Origin: Saururus chinensis | Taxonomy: Eukaryota > Streptophyta > Magnoliopsida > Piperales > Saururaceae | NCBI GenBank assembly: GCA_035235625.1 | Contig: CP141140.1 | Coordinates: 8,452,685 to 8,516,684, forward strand | Length of the DNA: 64,000 bases | Direction of reading: 5' to 3' | Shown: positions 1 to 16,720 of the stretch, one piece after another | How the letters are laid out: each line of letters begins with the position of its first letter | Position numbering within the stretch: position 1 is the stretch's first letter | Position numbers and translations under genes: made by a program | The notes under the pieces: model-generated | The model's input: the letters and a program-made list of their open reading frames with translations, nothing else | Databases searched by the model: none | What the model was told of the DNA's origin: nothing

Positions 1-1905
1 CGACATACTGGCTATCATTCAAGTATTGGGAGTACTGGCTCTGAGTATAGTTGGACAGAACGAGATCGGACTTCAAGCCCGGAACGCACGCTGGCAATAT
101 GACTCCATCCCTGGTGTTAGATATGTTGAGATCGCAATGTGCTAATAGCTGTGGATAGTTTGGAAGCTGAGCCTCCGTGCCTGGAACAGTAAATGATCCA
201 GTCGAATTTGTGCAATCTTTATCCTCGAATTGCTTACTTATTTGATCGGCCAGGCATTTTGCATTGTCGTTTTCTACCAGAGTGCTCAAGTTCAAGGATG
301 TCCTGTATCTGTTGATACCAGAAAAAAGTGCGTCCACCTCATCTGATAAAAATGACATCAGTTGGCATTGAAGAATACTCCTATGAAAAGCCACATATTC
401 ATGGCGTCCACTAAGAACGGGTCCCATCAATTTTAAACAAATATGATGCTAATTCATAGAACAAGAAAAATGGCATGTAGATTTCGTGCTATGAGCCTCA
501 AATAAAGGGCTGAAAAAATAAAATTAGAAAAGCACATCTAGTTTTTTTTCTAAAAAAACACACAGATTGGTCACTTCTAGTTAGTGGCAGCTTTAACAAT
601 GCACATAAATGTACGAGTTCTGAGTAGGAAAGCAAAGAACAGTTACAAGAAAATGTTGTAAACCTTGTATAATCTGAAACAAAGAAAAATAATAATGAAG
701 CTTTTGTGCATTGTTGCACGGTTGAACAATGCACAAATAGAAGATAATGGCAAAAACTAGATGTCCTCCTTTATATTCAGCTAAGTATCGTACAGTTAAC
801 TTATACCGTTAATGAATAGAAGAGGAATAATAAGTTCAACTAATAACAGATAACATTCCAGGCAACATTCTTTAGCAAGGCGAAACAGAGTTTGGGGCGT
901 TCAAGAAAGCCAGTATAGAAATAAGAATGTGAAGTTCATTAGTGTACACCTTTTTCAGGACATACTCTTTAACTAGAAGCATATGCAAAAGAATACGAAG
1001 GATTGAATTTTGAATTTGCATGCCTGATATTCGTCGGCCGCAGCAAAGAAAGTTCCAGAACTGTAAGACAAAAGTTTCGAAATGGAGGGCAGAGAATGAA
1101 GGCAGAAGACCAAAATTTCAACTAGCCTGCCAAGTCCATCACTTTAAGTTGTAGAGGATAAGCACGCTTACTGAATAGATTAGTACCAGAAGTTTTCGTC
1201 ATAAATTATTTACATTACTGCATCTGCCAAGCAAGGAATGTTTTTTCTTAAAAAAAATTAGAGCTGAGGACAGTATTTGCTTAGACTCTTAATCCCTACA
1301 TTCTAAAGCCCGCTGAAATTGCAAGAAAAGATCTCAGATTTATTTATTGTACTCCCTCTGTCCCACATTGATAGCTCCATTTGGAGCTATTAATGTGGGA
1401 CGGAATTATTAATGTCGTTGTTCTCCCCTGAAATGAACTAATAATCACTCCTTTTAACATCAAGTTTGATAGTCAACACTCTTCCGTTTCAGATATGAGA
1501 TGATAGGGTCACCAGCACGAGATGTACAGATTCAAATTGAATCACATTATTCATGGAGTACATCAGAGAAAACATGCCATTTCACCTCGGGGGGAGCCAC
1601 CAGAGTGATAAAATTTACACTTACCGACGATGAGACACCCAACGACAGATCTAATGCAACCCATCAAAGCTGGCAAACACTTAAAACATCGGTCGTAATT
1701 TACATGATTTTACGATTTGCAACTCACAACAAAGAAGAAACAGCGCCACCCCCAGCTTGGCAATCTCAACCACATGCAAATCAATAAATAAAAAGCACAA
1801 GGACCTCAACAACAGAGAGGAGGTGGAGATCAGCTTACCATCAGACTTGACCGCAGAGGAGAGCAGAAGAATGGCGGCAAGAAGGAAGAAGAGGCGAGGA
1901 GCCAT
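1..1905 (-). CDS. GPI-anchored protein (At5g19250/At3g06035-like), 5' part
   Basis: Exon 1 is 1905..1839 and exon 2 is 342..1, running off the window. The first 22 residues (MAPRLFFLLAAILLLSSAV...) are a clear secretion signal. The exon 1 donor (TGATG|GTAAGC) and exon 2 acceptor (TTTATCAG|ATGAGG) join in phase to give DDEVDALFSGINRYR. The next ~110 residues match the plant uncharacterised GPI-anchored family of Arabidopsis At5g19230/19250/At3g06035: a conserved NxTRDGVILPACVPGL block, paired cysteines, several N-glycosylation sites and a TQSQYS motif. Family members are secreted and fixed to the outer plasma membrane; their biochemical role is unknown. The C-terminal GPI signal lies outside the window. 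Intron 1 is about 1.5 kb and carries a small MITE. Family identity is from recognition of the sequence. Confidence 0.85.
1352..1407. mobile_element. Short Stowaway-like MITE (hairpin)
   Basis: It starts CTCCCTCTGTCCCACATTGA after a TA and folds back on itself: GATAGCTCCA pairs with TGGAGCTATT and CCCACATT with AATGTGGG. Only about 56 bp remain, with almost no loop. It lies in intron 1 of the GPI-anchored protein gene. The terminal motif is the usual plant Stowaway/mariner end; its right end is degraded. Confidence 0.7.
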
Positions 1906-4410
1906 CGGCGGTGCAGCAGCCAGGTCAATAGAGATGAAACCGGAGACGAGGGAGGAGGAAAGGAAGCCTCTGGGGGTTTAAAATCTTATTTTTTTGGGAT
2001 ATACGCGATGGACTGGTGCCCGGTGGGGTGTTCCACTCGGGGAGGGTGGGTAGGTGGTATTTGTAGAAGAGCAAGGCAAGGATCAGCGAGTTCGAATTTT
2101 CGAGGAAGCAAAGCGGCCCACCACCTGGCGGGGGAAACGCAACACTTTGGGGAAGGCGATGGCGACACTTGCCTCTTCCATGTGCACTGTTATCCCTTAT
2201 TACGTCTCATCACTTTAAGCCCGGGTACAATTCCGGGATTAGGTACAAATCGAAGGGATTAGGTGCAACATCTCACCATGGTCCATGTGCCTAGTCTCTG
2301 TCGATTGGATTGGTTTAGGTACAATTCTGTGATTTGGATCAAACAAAGCTCTTCCTCTTTTTAAGCCTAGGCAGTGTTTCCCTTAATGTAAGTTTGTGAG
2401 CTCAATTCGATGTGTATTTATTCGGTTAAGCTTGACATTTAAGTTTGAACTATAAACTAGTCTAAGTCAAGTTCAATTATACCTATATTCGTTTGACTCG
2501 ACTTGAAGCTAAAAAAAACTTACATTCATAATATTTTTATATATATTTCATATCTTTCACATTTCAACTTTTTTTATAATATTTATTTTTTTTATATATA
2601 AAATAAGTAAAATATATTAGATGAAAATTAGGATATTTTTTTACTTCTATAAATTTAAACTAATTAAAACATACTTATAATACTCTGTTATGTCCTACGT
2701 TAATAGTGTGGGGTTAGGAATAAAGTAAATTAAAATTAACTTATTTTATTTTTAAATTTATTTTTTTTCTTATAACTTCACCAACTAACTGCTTATATCC
2801 CTGTTATCTGCATAATACACAAAATGACCATATGGACATTTGACATTCATAATGATTGCGTGTTTAAAAATAATTTTTTTTATTTAATTTATTAAGATAG
2901 TTTCTTATAAATACTTATGGATATATTGTCACTCATAATACTGTCTTATATCCCCATAATTAAATAAATGTGATTATCAACTGTCACTACAAGGTTTTGC
3001 TTAGCATTGAAAAAATTCTTAATCATGTAAAAAGAATACTCTTATTTTTGAATAGTTTAACATGTGTATGAATTCAATTTTTAATATTTGAGCTTAAAGG
3101 AAAAAAAAGAATTCTTAATAGCTATGTTAGCTAGTTTTGTGATTAGTCTTGATATATTTATGGAGGGAGAAAGATGAGGTGACTGAGGAGAAGGAGAGAG
3201 AGGAAGAGGAGGGGGGAGGGGATGAGGAAAAGGAAGAGAAAGAGGAGTAGGTTGTGGCAAAACAGAAAAGGAGGAGAAAGCGATGATGGAGAAGGAGGTG
3301 AGGACAAAGTTGGATGAAGTGGAGTCGATGGTGAATACAACAAAGTTGGAAGTATAGGAGGCAGTCGATGGCGGAGGTAGAGCATGTGGCAAAGTCAAAG
3401 TTGAGTGGAGCATGTGGCAAAGTCAAAGTTAAAGCTGATGAAAATGAAAAATAGTGGGTGAGTGAAATTACAAGGAGAAAAATAAGAAAGATGCATTCAC
3501 ATGTGTGAATTTTCAATTTGTATGGTGCAATTTCGTGTATTACTTGAAAATATGAGGCATTTTATTTAATATGTTGTTTCTTAGGGCCTTTTTGGCAACT
3601 TTTTATGCCCCCTCCATTATGAAATATATCCCCTATTTAAAAAATAAATTTGTCTTAACATAAGTGTCTCATCTGCTTAGTTGTTAACCACTCATTCTCT
3701 CCCATGCATATTAATGTATATTAAAATAATTTTTATTATTTTTTATATGTAAATAAAGAAAAAATAATTTTGAAAACTTTTAGGTGCAACATGGTACTTT
3801 AAATATTTGACTTTTTTTTAAAGTAGGACACTTATTTAATAATAAAGGGGGTATAATTTTTATGTATACTTTTTAAGTATGATTTTTTTAAAATTTTTTG
3901 ATTAATATGAGAAAATTTTAATCTTTTTTTAAAGAAGACACTTATTTCAGAACGGAAGGAACACTAAACATAAACCTTTACCTTTACCATCCGGTATAAA
4001 AAACTTGATCTTGTAAATTGTATCATAAATTTTGTTTCCAGCTTGGATTGGTAATAGTGATAGGTTATCACTGTAGCGATAAATTAAGATTGTAAATTCG
4101 GTCAGCCATTCAGTGTTTTATGAGAAGAGTAAATTGGACCGTCCTGAGGTCAGTCTTTTTTGGCCGTCCCTGTATAGCCTCTGGTGAGTAGTACCCCTGT
4201 CATCTTCATTACGAAGAAAAACAAAAAGTAAAATCCAATGTGCATTTTGCTTCAAATCCTAAGGGAGAAATCTGTAATATCACAATTCAAGTCTGAGGGT
4301 CCAGAGACAGGCTTAAAATTGGTGGATGTTGTCAAGTCCGGATAGCGTGGCCTGATCTCTGCTCATCAGAATACACTGTCCTCACTGGTAATGGAGAATA
4401 TGCTCCCAGT
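1906..4410. other. Intergenic, AT-rich, between GPI-protein and AGPase genes
   Basis: No gene was recognised. 1985-2265 is GC-richer and is probably the promoter and leader region of the minus-strand GPI-protein gene. 2390-2520 has GAGCTCAATTCGA/TTCGTTTGACTCGA-type sequence, like the ends of the hAT elements further right, and looks like a remnant. 3155-3320 is a pure GA-rich stretch; the long minus-strand reading frames over it are a by-product of this composition. The rest is AT-rich without visible structure, apart from the MITE at 3606. Confidence 0.6.
3606..3962. mobile_element. Degenerate Stowaway-like MITE
   Basis: The left end, CCCCCTCCATTATGAAATAT, is mirrored by ACACTTATTTCAGAACGGAAGG at the right. 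Inside are further inverted pieces (AAGTGTCTCAT near the left, AGGACACTTATTT near the right). The ends are mutated, so the exact borders and target duplication are uncertain. Confidence 0.45.
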
Positions 4411-4414
4411 TCCA

Positions 4415-4425
4415 TAGTATATACA
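4415..4425 (+). promoter_or_regulatory. Candidate TATA box of the AGPase large-subunit gene
   Basis: AGTATATACAC lies about 70 bp before the ATG at 4491 and is followed by a pyrimidine-rich leader (TTTCCTCTTCTTCA). Position and sequence fit a plant TATA box with a short 5' UTR. No transcript evidence is available. Confidence 0.4.
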
Positions 4426-4490
4426 CTTTCCTCTTCTTCACTTATTTAGGAGGAATTCTCCTTCCTCCCACCTCTTGGTGAGCAAGCCCC

Positions 4491-9557
<5,067 letters not shown>

Positions 9558-9790
9558 GAAATATAACTCTTGTGATTAAATTTTTGACACAAAAAATATT
9601 GGCGGCCTGTAATCTTAGAAGTTACTATGTATTAGAAAATGATTTTCCTCAAAATGACTAAATCAAATCTTTGAACTCTCCATTGCATTATCGCAAATTA
9701 CCGTAGTTATATTTAGGTGTTGATGTAAAATTACAAATCATACTTTGTGCAAGGAACTATAAAAACCTTTATGGAACCAATAATCAAGAT
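9558..9790. other. Shared 3' region of convergent genes
   Basis: Only 233 bp separate the stop codons of the AGPase gene (+) and the RH58 gene (-). Both 3' UTRs and poly(A) sites must lie here or run into the opposite gene. The sequence is AT-rich with no further ORF. Confidence 0.7.
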
Positions 9791-12700
9791 TCAATTCAAA
9801 TAGATTTCTTCGCATTGGAACATCAATTCATTTTCAAATTTTTGCAGCACAAATCGCTCCTCTGGTGTTATAAGGTTAGTAACGATACATTTTTCATCTG
9901 AAAATGGCTGTCGACCAGTTCTTCCTGCCCGATGAAGGTAACAAATTGCAGTTTTTGGAAGATCAAAATTGTAAATATGCATTGCTCCCGGCAGATCAAG
10001 CCCTCTACCAGCAATATCTGTAGCGACCAGAATGCTTTCTCTTTGTCTCACTTCCTGCAAAAGAATGATTCCGTACACATGTAAATGCTCTTGTTCCATG
10101 CCTTTAATTGAAACCGGTGTTCTGATACTAGAATGGACAATCAGACTGTGATCAGAAACACTATTGGTCCAGTTTCTGTGAAGAAGTGAAATTTCTACTG
10201 GATTGCCTACCCCCGCCTCACAAATGAGAGAGCTCTTATCCTATGGGGGAAGCCTAGTCACATCTATCTATCCTGCATCACTGTATAAATGGCTGGGTTC
10301 AGCTGGCTCTGTAACTCAGTCCAATCAGAATTTGTACCCTTCCAGTTATTGGATGTTTCTTTGTCAAAACAATAATTAAATTGCAGGGCTAATATAACTC
10401 ACTACTACATAAATGTACAGAAAGGACAATAAGTATACCACTGCCATCCAATATCTATTGACGAACCAAGAGAATAACATCCATGTCCTGTGATTACTAA
10501 CAACCACTTACCTCTAGTGAAGCAGTTCGAGCATTAATATTCATTTCTTCCTCGAGAAGAATAACCTCTGAACATTCAATATTGTTTTTGAGATATTCAC
10601 AAACAGTGACGGTTAAAGGGGGGGTTCCAGCCTTTTTTGACTTCTCTGACTGCATAGACAAGGAGACAAATTGGTTGTAAATCAATTAGATACCTGATTT
10701 AAGCTTTAGATATATACTATTTGAAGTAGGCAATATGCCACAACCTATGAAGAGACCTAGTGGTACAGCCAAGGTCTCAACAAAATCTGCCACCTCTTCA
10801 ATGGACACGTAATCCATTTGAAAGTTAACAAGATCACATCTAAGAATTGGAATTTGATACACACTGTAAAACTCGCCACCTTTTATCTTTGAGGCTACTT
10901 AATTCTAAATGAGAGTCGCATGTGTAAATCATTGAAAAATGAGCAAGTGGCTTGAAGAAGTACAACTTCAGGGAAGGTGATCAAGTTCGTTTATTTATTA
11001 ATGTTATATGAGTGCAGTACAGCTTACCTGTTCATTGACAAATATTATGCCTGTTTTAGGTGCATCCCTCTTTACCATAGTTAGCAATGAATTCAGCTTT
11101 GCCTTTTTACCACAAATCTGTGACATGTAGTAAATCGGATAAGCATGACAAGATACCAAAAGTAGTTCAGCTCCAAAGGGTTTAAAAGAATGATTAAACC
11201 ATCGTTGGCTACAACATGATTGCATATACAACCAAAACATTGCAACAGTTCACAACCACCATGATCAAGATAATGGTAGGAAAAAAAAAAAAGTGAACCA
11301 TCGAAGTTGAAAAATTTATCTGAACACAATATACATCAGTGTCTCACCTTATAATAACCTTCAATGTTAAATTCGTAGTATCTAGTGCATTAATAGAAAT
11401 CCTCAAATTCTCACAAAACATCTGAACTTTTGAAAGAAAAAATGTATGGATAGATATGGAAGAAGAAAGAAAAGATGTTCCAAGTTCAAATTCGACTCAC
11501 CAAAAACTTATGACATAGGCGTGAGGGCATGGGTTCTACTGGACTCAAATGGACACGAACCACATCATTCTGTCAGTAGTAAGGATTTTAATGAGTAAAT
11601 CGTTGTGTCCATCTCAAATTCTTACTGAAAATTAACAGAGGAATTAAAACAGAAGAAGCAAACCTTGGTCCATTTCTGCTGAATACAGTCATGAATAAAA
11701 CGGTTGTGTTGGGGGATAGAAGCACTCGCAAAAACAGTCTGTCGGTTATTAATACTTGAATGTGATGTCAACAGCTTCCGAAGATCGTTGGCTTGTTTTG
11801 ATGAATTAAACATGAAATCAACCTATTTCCATGAAAAGAATGGCATCATACTGGGATTCGAAAGTGATTTGCAGTTTTCAACATTTTAAAATAATTTGTC
11901 TCATACATGAAAACGCAAGCATAGGGCAGTCATAGCAAAGATAAGGACATGAAATAAGCATGAAATATCCAATACCCCAGAGATTATAAGGTCTTGAGAT
12001 GTTATATAAGAGAAAGGAGGAAACAAATTTATCTACAATAAGAAACGAGAAAATCAAGTTAAACCAGAGAAACAAGTCAATGATATTGAAGTATAAGGTC
12101 TAAAGACTAGGTCAAGTAAAAAAATCACAGGTTCACCAAATTATAGATTATGTCAACTGACCTCATCAACAACCAAAACTCGCAACTTGTCAAGCTTCAG
12201 AATATGCTTCTCTAGCATTTGAGACAAGCTTCCCATAGTAGCAACGATTATCTCTGGAGGTTCTGCCTAATTCCAATTACAAACGTGACAGCTGAATCAG
12301 TTCTTTTATGCAAGTGACCATTATTTTATTTTATTTTGCGTTAATATACCAATGGCCAGTTTGTAAGTAAAAAACTAGAATATTTAGAATGATAAGGCAA
12401 ACACATTTTCGATTGAAATTGTTAAATAAATCTCAAGGTAACATGAGTAGGTATTCCGAAATGAATGAAACACAATGGAGGAGTAAATCACCTTTAGCCA
12501 GCTCTTATGTCGTTTCAGCAGTCCTCCATCTAGCAGAGCCATGACAGTGTAGGTCTTCTGCTTACTGTCATCTGCCGTAGGTTTTGCAGCTAGCATTCGT
12601 GCAACTTTGGTAACCTTTTTTTTAGTTACAATGAACATTTAGGGCCAATTTTAGTCAATAAAGAACACAGACTTATATAGAACGGACTCAGCCCTCAAAT

Positions 12701-13639
12701 TGTATCTAAATTACCCCATCTTACTTGCATGCCAAGTTCCCTTGTGGGGACTACAACCAGCGCTTGGACAAAAAACTTGTGGGTATCAACAAGTGAGAAT
12801 AATAAAAGCAAATACGCCAGCGTCTTCCCTGAACCTGTCTAAAGTGTAGCGATATAAGGGGCATAATTAGACCTATTATCTTGAATAAATATCTTCAATC
12901 AGGAATGTCAAGAAGAAAATAAAGACTATCTTTCGTGCCCAGACTCCATTACTTGCTGAGAAAACTAGAAGTAATGGCGGAACTGAAAGCATAACAATAA
13001 CCTGAGCATGAAGAATGGAATCACGCCCCGAAAGAAGAACCGGCAAAGATTGCCTCTGCATATCCGTGGCTACCACAAATCCAATTTCTTTGGCCCTGTT
13101 GGTTGGAGAAATTATAAATTAGTCACCTTCCTTAAATATTATCAAGCTCAAAACTACTAGTAAGTCAATTGTCAGCATGAAAAATAAAAAAGGCCGAATA
13201 ACCAAAGAATCACGTAACTTAAATGATATACTCCAACATACCCATTTGATTGATAATTTAGCTAAACGATATCCGCAAAAGCCTTCGAGAAAGCCAGACA
13301 AAAGAGATTCAAAAATTCTTGAAAGCCAGAGGTTGTGAACTTTTTTTTGTTATTTAGCTCACCCATGACTGCAGTTGTCATCTGCATCTCTCACCTATTC
13401 AGTATGTGGTCAGGGACACGGCCACGGCAGAGATGATGTAAAGTTTGGGGTTCCTGCGCAGTGCTGCAAAGAGCACTGCTCGTTGGTGGCCGCTTCGAGG
13501 GCCTCGTACACGGGCCAATGACGGACACGGCGTTTGGGCATCTGGGTGCGAAGCCGCTTGGGCGGGGCGACGGAGCCCGAGCCCATGCCAGAGAGGGAAT
13601 GTTGCGGTTGATGGTGACGGAAGAGCAGACCAAGACCAT
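9791..13639 (-). CDS. RH58: DEAD-box ATP-dependent RNA helicase, RH58-like, plastid
   Basis: Ten exons (minus): 13639-13395, 13095-13002, 12838-12725, 12614-12492, 12266-12162, 11822-11664, 11569-11501, 11117-11028, 10649-10512, 10054-9791. They total 1401 nt (466 residues), close to Arabidopsis RH58. Motifs in order: DMQRQSLP (Q), AQTGSGKT (I), PTRELGMQ (Ia), TMGSL (Ib), VVDEVDFM (II, DEVD for DEAD), SASIPQ (III), IIFVNEQ (IV), VATDIAGRGLDLP (V) and HRAGRTGR (VI). The altered motifs II and III are, as I recall, also found in RH58. The N-terminus is rich in Ser/Arg/Pro, as in plastid targeting. The chosen ATG gives the family length; an in-frame ATG at 13804 would add 55 residues. It probably remodels plastid RNA; its substrate is unknown. 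The acceptor of exon 4 is unusual: A8 directly before G. The gene is convergent with the AGPase gene. Confidence 0.93.
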
Positions 13640-13935
13640 GAGAGCTGCGCGGGAGAACGAAACAACTCGAGGTCCTATCCCATCGGCTCTTGCCACTCGG
13701 TATAGCTTGTGCTTTCTGCGCTCCCGACCCGGCGAGTCAACCAGGCCACGTCGTTGAGTCAACCTCGTTTGGATTGTCGAGAGGTTCAATCGTGAAAAAC
13801 GCATCGGAGTACCGCGGGATCCAGGCTTCCCTGTTTACACTTCAGCCAACCGTGTCCGCGGACGTTGCGGCTGGCGTCTCTACCATCGTCGGCATTCTCA
13901 TCTCCGTCGGTCTCGTGTTCCGTCGTCTCTGTAAG
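13640..13935. promoter_or_regulatory. GC-rich upstream region, possible bidirectional promoter
   Basis: This block is clearly GC-richer than its surroundings and lies directly upstream of the RH58 ATG. On the plus strand it ends in a pyrimidine-rich leader-like sequence with a good donor, CTCT|GTAAGAG, at 13931. The mevalonate kinase ATG at 16721 is preceded by a 3' splice-site-like sequence (GGTTGCTCCCAG|GG near 16665), so the first untranslated exon of that gene could start here. This is inference from signals only. Confidence 0.35.
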
Positions 13936-13995
13936 AGGTACTCTCTTCTCCTCGCTCTCAGTCCTCTCTTTCTCTCTCTTCTCTCCACCTCTCCT

Positions 13996-13997
<2 letters not shown>

Positions 13998-14041
<44 letters not shown>
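13998..14041 (+). repeat. (CT)n microsatellite
   Basis: An uninterrupted run of about 22 CT units within a longer pyrimidine-rich stretch (13935-14180). Such tracts are common in plant 5' leaders and core promoters. Confidence 0.95.
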
Positions 14042-14044
<3 letters not shown>

Positions 14045-14855
14045 CTTCCTCTCCCTCATCTCGCCGGCATTGCGGGAATATGATCCGATTGGGCTGTGGC
14101 CTGCGGATCTAGCCTCTTGAAGGATCTTCATTGCCTCTCTCTCTCAAGCTCTCCCGTTCTTTCTCCCTCTCTCTCAAATGTCAGACGTTGTTGAAGGCAA
14201 CAGGATTTGGCCGGAATGTATTCCCATTGGACTATGGCCGTCAGAGGGGAACAGGGCATGTCATCGTCGACAATCACCACCTTCTTCTCCATCTGCTAGT
14301 ACTGCTTTGTTGTATTCTAATCCTTCTCCTCTGTTCTCAATTCTCATGCAACGCTCTGGCAAGCCCCCCTACCGGTTGCACCGTCCCCTCCTTCATCAAC
14401 TCTTATGTTCCCTCCCCGCCGTCCACGCTGCCCGAATGTGTGAAAAAGATATGAATTTTTTTCTAAGTTTCTTTTCTAGCAAAAGAGAAAGCATATCACA
14501 TGTTACAGTAGTAAATCGATTTTTCAGTCATGTTGCTATGCTTATCAACGGGCTTTCCTTCGAGGGGGATTAAACAAATGCCCTGGAAGACGTATGCTCT
14601 CGAGATGCAGCTACTTGAGCACTGCCTAGATGGCGTTTGAAGGGATGTCCATATGAAATGTGGTTTGAAAAAGTGTTTTACACGTTGACATAGAAGATGG
14701 TTGCCAAAGAAAATAAAATGAACATGGAAGATGATTTTTTTCTTCTTCTAGGGGCTCGTTTGGCGACCGCTCTAACCCAAAAGCTGTTGGACGTGAAGAC
14801 TTTCTCTGGGCCCACTTGGGCATGAGCCTCTACTCCTAAGCATTGTGGACTCTCA

Positions 14856-15362
14856 TGGGCTGTTTGGGTGTTGAATCTTTTAGAAACAGAATTAGAAATT
14901 TTTAGAATTAATTATAAAAATCTACCGCTACATGTGAATTATGTTTGGCAATGAAATTTGTTATAATAAATTTAGATGTTACGTCAAACCTAATTTTAAT
15001 ACTTTAAACTAATATAACTCTTTCTCTCGAACTTAGATATGCATGTTCTTAGTACCATTACGCTTATAAATTTGAGCTTTATCAAATAAGATCCCACTAG
15101 GGTAGGTAATTTTGAACTTTCAAAATGGGCCCTACCTATATGGCATGTTTCTCGAGGCTTAAATCAATGTGAGATAACTGTTAAAAAATAATAGAATCTG
15201 TAATTCTCAAAATGGGGGCTAGGAGACCGAATCGACTAAATCCTTGAATCAACTTCGGAGTTGAATTTTTAATTCTACCCAGCTTCTACATACAAATAAG
15301 ATTCTAATAATTCGAGCCTGAATCAACTGAATCTTACAAAAATTCAGCACACAAACAGCCCC
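14856..15362. mobile_element. Non-autonomous DNA transposon with GGGCTGTTTG termini
   Basis: The left end GGGCTGTTTGGGTGTTGAAT is matched by the reverse complement of the right end, GGGGCTGTTTGTGTGCTGAA. The inner parts are AT-rich with no ORF. No convincing target duplication was found (right flank TTA; left flank CAT), so it may be a degraded PIF/Harbinger- or hAT-type MITE; the superfamily stays open. Confidence 0.6.
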
Positions 15363-15649
15363 TTAACCTAGATAGACATGTATCTCTCTTGTAATCTTAG
15401 ATAACTTGAATTGGGTTGTGCTAATCCTTACTCAAATAGTCATGCCAATCCCTACTAAAAGAGAGGAGAAGGTATTAAGTGGAACTGTTCTACTATGTGG
15501 CCATGCATAGGTCCATTCTTGTTTTAACACGTACAAACCTGAATTTACTGACGTTCAAATACTTAGAAACCATCGAAACGTGTCAAACAGTAAATAGATG
15601 TATCTACCACATGGCTTATGGAAGGGTTCCACTGGATAATTTTTCCTAA

Positions 15650-15930
15650 AAGAGGGCTTCATTTGGGAGAGAAAAAGATAGAGGAGAGAGTGGCTTGAGG
15701 CATGGTGCTTGTAAGCCATGTGCTTGTGAGATTTTGAGCATTGTAATGCTCCTTGTTATCATCTATAGAATAGTGTACTAGTGTGATCCCGTGGGCGTAG
15801 GCATCCATTGCCGAACCACATAAATCATCTCTCTTGTATGATTTTTTCATGTCATTGTTCCCCACAAAGATCCGTAATCGATGCATAGATTATATGCTAG
15901 AGCGTTCTAGCGGTCCTTACAATCACAACA
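15650..15930 (+). mobile_element. Copia-type LTR remnant (3' part of an LTR)
   Basis: GTGGGCGTAGGCATCCATTG followed by CCGAACCACATAAATC, and then a stretch ending TTACAATCACAACA, resembles the R/U5 part of plant Copia LTRs (GTGGACGTAGG...CCGAACCACGTAAATC). No second LTR, internal domain or clear left border was found. It is a fossil fragment of unknown age, and the family call is from pattern memory. Confidence 0.5.
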
Positions 15931-16720
15931 AAAGCAGTTCCGCTTAACACTTAAGATGATTCTTGTATTGGCTAGTTATGTTATTCACTTAAGTTATCTC
16001 TTTGGTTATCACTCTAGAATCTATGTTTTCCATTCACTCGTCATTTACCAAATGGTGTTTTAGCTTAATCACATTAAGAGTTTGAAACCGAATGGAAATA
16101 GTAGTTATTAGCTCCAGCGTCAATCTGGCAGCCTGTTCGACTTGATGCGGCAGCTCAGCTTTGTATAAGATGTGATTTGCGCTGATCTTGATTTTTCAAA
16201 TTAATTCCTACCTTTTATTTAGCTCCTCCCAATTTTCTGGTTTGTTTGTCAGATAAATCATTGCAATGGCCGTTGGATTTGGAAAAGTTAGTGTTGCCAA
16301 CATTTTTACAAGCTGAGGCCTTGGTCCTTTATCCCACACCTATATTATGATGTCCAAATGTTCAGTTGTGTTATGGCTGGTTTGAACGTGTAGACCCAGT
16401 GAAAATATTGGCTAACAAATTTATTCATGGATTCTAGCCTTTAGGACTACATGAACAAGCTATCTTGTTTCAGCAGCTTGCCCTTCCACCTCAATTTCTT
16501 TTCTGTTTTTTTACTTTTATTTGGTAAGCGAGAGTGAATGTCCTGAAATTATGTTCTTTCATCTAAAATGTGTTTAAACTTTAGATTCAGGGAAGTAAAA
16601 CTGCATGATTTTTCTTTCTTGTTGGATATTGCAATTGTCTAAACGAAATACTGGTTGCTCCCAGGGTTTCTTTGATTCTCAAGACAGTGAATGTGATCAG
16701 AAATAGAGAAAGTGAGCAGA

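Larger units (their letters stand above)
13936..16720. other. Non-coding stretch before mevalonate kinase (possible 5' UTR intron)
   Basis: No gene was recognised. Reading frames at 14131-14573 have no family resemblance. The stretch contains the CT tract, a TIR element at 14856-15362 and an LTR-like remnant near 15650-15930. 14750-14825 (GGGGCTCGTTTGGCGACC...) is another short element-end-like piece. 16090-16660 is plain AT-rich DNA leading to an acceptor-like site. Confidence 0.5.

Noticed and set aside
3081-3516. Overlapping long minus-strand frames
   Set aside because: They lie on a GA-rich strand; Ser/Pro/Phe/Leu-rich peptides from pyrimidine runs are a composition effect.
13445-13757. 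Plus-strand frames over RH58 exon 1
   Set aside because: Shadows of a GC-rich exon read on the other strand; the minus strand has the family match and the correct splice phase.
13640-13804. In-frame upstream ATG for RH58
   Set aside because: It would add 55 residues and exceed the family length; the ATG at 13639 gives 466 residues, close to known RH58.
14131-14573. Two overlapping plus-strand frames of 107 and 131 codons
   Set aside because: No recognisable domain, pyrimidine-rich origin, no splice partners.
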